From assembly GCA_000469685.2 (NCBI GenBank), contig LS997565.1:9306505-9370504 (forward strand): 64,000 nt of DNA, in the 5' to 3' direction. The notes beneath the pieces were generated by a model. It saw only the letters and a program-made list of their open reading frames with translations, searched no databases and was not told the origin of the DNA. The stretch's first letter is position 1, and every line of letters begins with the position of its first letter. The position numbers and the translations under genes are program-made. The stretch comes from Haemonchus contortus (taxonomy: Eukaryota; Nematoda; Chromadorea; Rhabditida; Trichostrongylidae). This document shows positions 63,001-64,000 of this stretch, piece by piece.

Positions 63001-64000
63001 ACTTCAGCATCTACCGCCCTTACACCAGTGTCATCAGAGCATGGAAATGGTGGTCCTGGGGCACTGTTTGCTGCAAATCATATCAGGCATCCATCACTAT
63101 CCGAAATCTCCAATCACTCACACGAAATGACCAGTGTACCTGATCTGTCACCATATCAAGACGACGAACGGTGGGTGGATTCTTTTGAGGCCCTACTTAA
63201 GCCAGGTTTGGCTAGACCAGTTGCAACTCAACTCTTGACATAGAGAAGGTGCTTCGGGCAAGAGAGGGACCACCGATGTGGTTAGTGTCCTGCCTGAAGT
63301 GCACCAAATCACCACAGAAAGGTGATGCTAAATAGTTGTCCCGAAACTTTAGGTACCCATCATTCGTTATATGTTTTTGAAATTTTGTTTTGGAATTATT
63401 TCAGGACCAGTGATGCTCTACCGCCTGAGGTTGCAATCATCGAACCAATTTTACGTGTACTGCAGCTCCTCTGCGAGAACCATAACAACCTTCTACAGAA
63501 TTTCATACGGAAGCAGTCTGACCGTACCAATCACAATCTGGTCTCTGACACTCTTAGTTTCCTAGACACTGTAAGTACCTCTTGATACGGACACTCCTCT
63601 CTCAGAACTTCCGACTGGTTATCGAAACGCAACCGCTTTTAGGTGTGCGGCTCGACGAAGGGTAGTCTGGGCGTGTTTGGAGAAATTGGCGAGCATAACT
63701 TCAGTCTCATCACTCAAACGCTTGCCACTCTCACCGAATTCTGCCAGGGACCGTGTCATGAAAATCAGGTCGGTCTAGTCATTCGGTAGTGCCTATGAAG
63801 TCAGCTCCTTTTTCATTTCCTTTTCATTCCAACGTAGTTACATTTTAGTCGACTGTAACTAGTTCCCATTGCTGTAATGTATTTGGGTAGTTAGACAACT
63901 GTTTGATGATGGATTGCAGTGATGGATACAGGCCCTCTCCCGCTTCCTCTGCTCCTTTCCCCATTCGAAACTTTCTGGGAGTACTCGCGCGGTTTTTTGA
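37359..64000 (+). CDS. itr-1: Inositol 1,4,5-trisphosphate receptor (ITPR), N-terminal ~2,150 residues; gene runs off the right edge
   Basis: IP3-gated Ca2+ release channel subunit of the ER membrane; the homotetramer opens on IP3 and Ca2+ binding downstream of phospholipase C. Exons joined by eye at GT/AG sites keep one frame and read, in order: N-terminal suppressor and MIR beta-trefoil domains, IP3-binding RIH domain, long central helical region, and the RIH-associated segment ([24 protein letters not shown]). These stretches match the family clearly. Nematode ITR-1 is about 2,800-2,900 residues, so the transmembrane pore and C-terminus (about 700 residues) are missing only because the window ends. 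The start is ATG 37359, reading MSLPFLRK, one base after a TTTTCAG acceptor, which suggests spliced-leader trans-splicing or an upstream non-coding exon. About 54 exons; intron 4 is 2.0 kb and the intron before 63,008 is 2.6 kb. Introns carry many repeats. Alternative upstream promoters and first exons are possible and not visible to me. Confidence 0.95.
38191..38306. repeat. 58-bp tandem duplication in itr-1 intron 2
   Basis: Two copies begin GTGTTGTATCG at 38191 and 38249 and run through CATCCCATGATTTTGTAATT with almost no difference. Confidence 0.9.
39384..39455 (-). tRNA. tRNA-like element, array unit 1 (degenerate acceptor)
   Basis: A 72-nt cloverleaf-like segment on the minus strand with intact A box and B box (GGTTCGAGTCC). 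Its 3' acceptor arm is mutated relative to unit 4, so it is probably a pseudo-tRNA. Confidence 0.45.
39679..39750 (-). tRNA. tRNA-like element, array unit 2
   Basis: Acceptor GCUUCGG/CCGAGGC (one G-U), A box TAGTGTAAGGG, B box GGTTCAAGTCC. Same architecture as unit 4. Confidence 0.5.
39974..40045 (-). tRNA. tRNA-like element, array unit 3
   Basis: Identical by eye to unit 2. Confidence 0.5.
40269..40340 (-). tRNA. tRNA-like element, array unit 4 (best preserved)
   Basis: Perfect 7-bp acceptor GCCUCGG/CCGAGGC, D stem GUGU/GCAC, T arm ACGGG/CCCGU with a 7-nt loop, and both pol III boxes. The anticodon stem has only four pairs (GUCC/GGAC). The loop CCGGAAA has C where U33 is expected, giving a nominal GGA (Ser) anticodon without the long variable arm of serine tRNAs. 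It is probably a tRNA-derived (SINE-like) sequence, not a decoding tRNA. Confidence 0.5.
40564..40628 (-). tRNA. tRNA-like element, array unit 5, truncated
   Basis: Keeps the acceptor 3' half, T arm and B box, but the other acceptor half is replaced by the TTA microsatellite. Confidence 0.4.
40630..40726. repeat. (TTA)n microsatellite, about 95 bp
   Basis: More than 30 uninterrupted TTA/TAT triplets interrupting the fifth tRNA-like unit. ACACCACCTA before it and ACACTACCTA after it suggest local duplication. Length is likely variable and is a risk for assembly. Confidence 0.95.
42420..45995 (+). CDS. itr-1: itr-1 exons 8-13: second beta-trefoil (MIR) of the IP3-binding core
   Basis: Exons read at 42420-42578, 42901-43058, 44118-44173, 45573-45685, 45745-45851 and 45905-45995, residues about 263-490. 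The segment [20 protein letters not shown] carries the beta-side ligand contacts: the two arginines equivalent to vertebrate R265 and R269 are kept (about R295 and R299 here). The residues between them read M-T-N where vertebrates have T-T-G. The later text [28 protein letters not shown] and [20 protein letters not shown] is typical MIR sequence. Exon 12 ends at 45851, using the downstream of two overlapping GT sites; that choice keeps frame. The 1.4-kb intron between exons 10 and 11 contains a 668-bp TTAA MITE. Confidence 0.92.
44370..45037. mobile_element. 668-bp MITE with TTAA target duplication, copy 2, in an itr-1 intron
   Basis: Perfect 15-bp terminal inverted repeats (AGGCACCGTTCACGA) flanked by TTAA (44366-44369 and 45038-45041). 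Same family and orientation as the copy at 18409. Lies within the intron between exons 10 and 11 of itr-1. Confidence 0.82.
46054..49211 (+). CDS. itr-1: itr-1 exons 14-22: alpha-helical RIH half of the IP3-binding core and following armadillo repeats
   Basis: Exons read at 46054-46151, 46714-46855, 47073-47215, 47300-47363, 47443-47582, 48381-48504, 48633-48745, 48887-49006 and 49062-49211, residues about 491-855. The domain opens with [17 protein letters not shown]. Phosphate-coordinating residues known from vertebrate ITPR are present: [10 protein letters not shown] gives the R-x3-K-x2-R set (about R556, K560, R563), and SYRKNQEF gives the Tyr-Arg-Lys set (about 624-626). These imply a functional ligand site. 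Next come [13 protein letters not shown] and [13 protein letters not shown], which match the downstream helical solenoid. The acceptors before 46054 and 48633 are weak (TTAAG), but the frame and family match support them. A candidate 27-nt microexon lies between exons 18 and 19. Confidence 0.93.
47660..47686 (+). CDS. itr-1: Candidate 27-nt alternative microexon of itr-1
   Basis: A strong acceptor (TTTTCCCTGCAG) and a GTAATT donor bracket exactly 27 bases. Inserted between exons 18 and 19 it keeps the frame and adds nine residues (about DFSILEGMR, replacing nothing). Without it the joined text reads [15 protein letters not shown], which is closer to the vertebrate spacing, so the microexon would be optional. 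It sits just after the ligand-binding helices, where a small insertion could tune coupling. Transcript evidence is needed to call it real. Confidence 0.45.
49270..57053 (+). CDS. itr-1: itr-1 exons 23-45: central modulatory/coupling region
   Basis: Exons read at 49270-49342, 49646-49756, 49827-49944, 50101-50291, 50423-50525, 50656-50768, 51024-51122, 51266-51420, 51941-52018, 52299-52437, 52826-52918, 52978-53103, 53511-53660, 53712-53819, 54157-54249, 54359-54495, 54739-54853, 54911-55036, 55101-55238, 55776-55905, 56067-56182, 56597-56701 and 56905-57053, residues about 856-1776. Family landmarks are [65 protein letters not shown] and [15 protein letters not shown]. This helical solenoid carries modulator contacts in vertebrate receptors. 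All junction phases are consistent. Exon 41 could end at 55223 instead of 55238, since both keep frame; I prefer the GTGAGC donor. Several introns hold foldback elements. Confidence 0.88.
49407..49570. repeat. GC-rich foldback element A in an itr-1 intron
   Basis: Arms GCGCGCGGTCGCGATGCG (49407 on) and its near complement CGCGACGCGACCGCCCGC (ending 49570) enclose AT-richer DNA. Much more GC-rich than its surroundings. Confidence 0.55.
52074..52182. repeat. 109-bp inverted-repeat element in an itr-1 intron
   Basis: Arms of about 29 bp: the left contains CGATTAGCTCCCTCA and the right TGAGGGAGCTAATCG, extending imperfectly out to TCGAG and CTCGA. The loop has a second small inverted pair, CCTTTGG/CCAAAGG. 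Confidence 0.75.
52501..52691. repeat. About 190-bp element with 20-bp inverted ends in an itr-1 intron
   Basis: TACGTTGCCGTGACATACAC at the left and GTGTATGTCACGGCAATGTA at the right are inverted with one mismatch. The same end motif recurs at about 57,145 and 57,357. Confidence 0.7.
54547..54690. repeat. GC-rich foldback element B in an itr-1 intron
   Basis: Left arm GCGCGCGGTTGCGCTGCG resembles that of element A; right arm CCGCGACGCGACGGCACGCG is its imperfect complement. Confidence 0.5.
55970..56020. repeat. Imperfect ATT/ATTT-rich tract in an itr-1 intron
   Basis: Mixed TTATTATT and ATTTATTT units, about 50 bases, just upstream of exon 43. Confidence 0.8.
57145..57375. repeat. Two further copies of the GTATGTCACGGCAATGT end motif
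   Basis: GTATGTCACGGCAATGT occurs at about 57145-57161 and again at about 57357-57375, both in plus orientation. This suggests nested or deleted members of the same element family as 52501-52691. Confidence 0.5.
57470..60436 (+). CDS. itr-1: itr-1 exons 46-51: second RIH region, some boundaries provisional
   Basis: Firm exons are 57470-57584 ([20 protein letters not shown]), 58456-58536 (acidic, ending [10 protein letters not shown]), 59781-59971 ([19 protein letters not shown]) and 60079-60279 ([20 protein letters not shown]). All match the corresponding vertebrate ITPR order. Between the second and third lies a short exon reading [21 protein letters not shown] place it at about 59141-59198 because that satisfies phase on both sides, but its acceptor (AAAAG) is poor and a start at 59133 is possible. 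A 27-nt exon at 60410-60436 (HHQLAPVDD) has good splice sites but leaves a phase mismatch with the next exon. Either it is alternative, an exon is missing from the 2.6-kb intron, or the 60079 exon uses a different donor. Confidence 0.75.
58295..58376. repeat. GC-rich foldback element C (82 bp) in an itr-1 intron
   Basis: Perfect outer arms GGGACGCG/CGCGTCCC continue imperfectly as TGCGTTGCGG against GCATCGCAACCG. The inner arm text is shared with elements A and B. Confidence 0.55.
60437..62737 (+). other. Large itr-1 intron, left part
   Basis: No conserved ITPR exon is visible between 60,437 and 62,737, although the phase of the flanking exons suggests one short exon may be hidden here. Confidence 0.5.
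62738..62830 (-). repeat. tRNA-like hairpin insertion with T-run and 8-bp direct repeats
   Basis: GTGCACCT occurs at 62738-62745 and 62823-62830. Between them, on the minus strand, 10-bp arms GGCGGAGTTG and CAACTCCGCC enclose a second pair, CCTAATG and CATTAGG. The 5' half contains TGGCCTAATGG, a match to a pol III A box, and the unit ends in six Ts. No clear B box is visible. It could be a small pol III transcript copied into the genome, or a foldback transposon with an 8-bp (hAT-like) duplication. It lies in the large itr-1 intron before 63,008. Confidence 0.5.
63008..63768 (+). CDS. itr-1: itr-1 exons 52-54: linker and RIH-associated domain
   Basis: Exons read at 63008-63170 (a Ser/His-rich linker ending in SPYQDDE plus an Arg codon), 63405-63570 ([20 protein letters not shown]) and 63643-63768 ([20 protein letters not shown] then [11 protein letters not shown]). 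The last two are among the most conserved parts of ITPRs and define the RIH-associated domain that precedes the channel. The donor at 63171 (GTGGGT) is preferred to the one at 63206 because only it keeps the frame into 63405. The donor at 63769 is in phase 0, and the next exon was not found before 64,000. The acceptor at 63,007 is in a plausible TACTTCAG context, but its phase relative to the previous exon is unresolved. Confidence 0.85.

Noticed and set aside
1..64000. CRISPR array or bacterial operon features
   Set aside because: The spliced ITPR gene shows eukaryotic DNA; the only regular array is the 295-bp tRNA-like repeat without spacers.

Overview
The window looks like nuclear DNA of a nematode, probably a parasitic clade V (strongylid or hookworm-like) species. 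The reasons are one intron-dense gene with TTTCAG-type acceptors and GTAAG/GTGAG-type donors, a gene body that is a clear inositol 1,4,5-trisphosphate receptor (ITPR, nematode itr-1), a Penelope-like retroelement, and many short inverted-repeat elements. The assignment to species group is inference; the gene family calls come from visible motifs.

Layout. (1) Positions 1 to about 19,580 hold no gene I can recognise, only dispersed repeats and foldback elements, including a 591-bp TTAA-flanked MITE at 18,409-18,999. (2) Positions 19,590-24,919 are one composite Penelope-like element (PLE). It has a nearly full-length unit on the minus strand (N-terminal ORF plus RT/GIY-YIG ORF, separated by a one-base frameshift), a 531-bp direct copy of its 3' end, and a 1.8-kb inverted truncated copy. 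The whole is flanked by a 14-bp near-perfect target duplication. Each of its three terminal copies carries a well-formed minimal hammerhead ribozyme. (3) Positions 24,934-37,358 are again without recognisable genes, apart from a decayed relic of the same PLE terminal repeat, with a dead ribozyme, at about 34,562-34,830. (4) From 37,359 to past the right edge lies itr-1 on the plus strand. I place about 54 coding exons encoding roughly 2,150 residues: suppressor domain, IP3-binding core, central helical domains and the RIH-associated region. The C-terminal channel pore lies beyond the window.

The introns of itr-1 act as a trap for small elements: a five-unit 295-bp tandem array of tRNA-like sequences with pol III boxes (39,291-40,629), a second TTAA MITE (44,370-45,037), GC-rich foldbacks in three introns, two further inverted-repeat elements near 52 kb, and a tRNA-like hairpin with a T-run terminator and 8-bp direct repeats near 62.8 kb. 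A candidate 27-nt in-frame microexon lies at 47,660-47,686.

All splice sites were placed by eye from reading frame, GT/AG consensus and family knowledge. The boundaries of the exons near 59.1 kb, 60.4 kb and 63.0 kb are the least certain.
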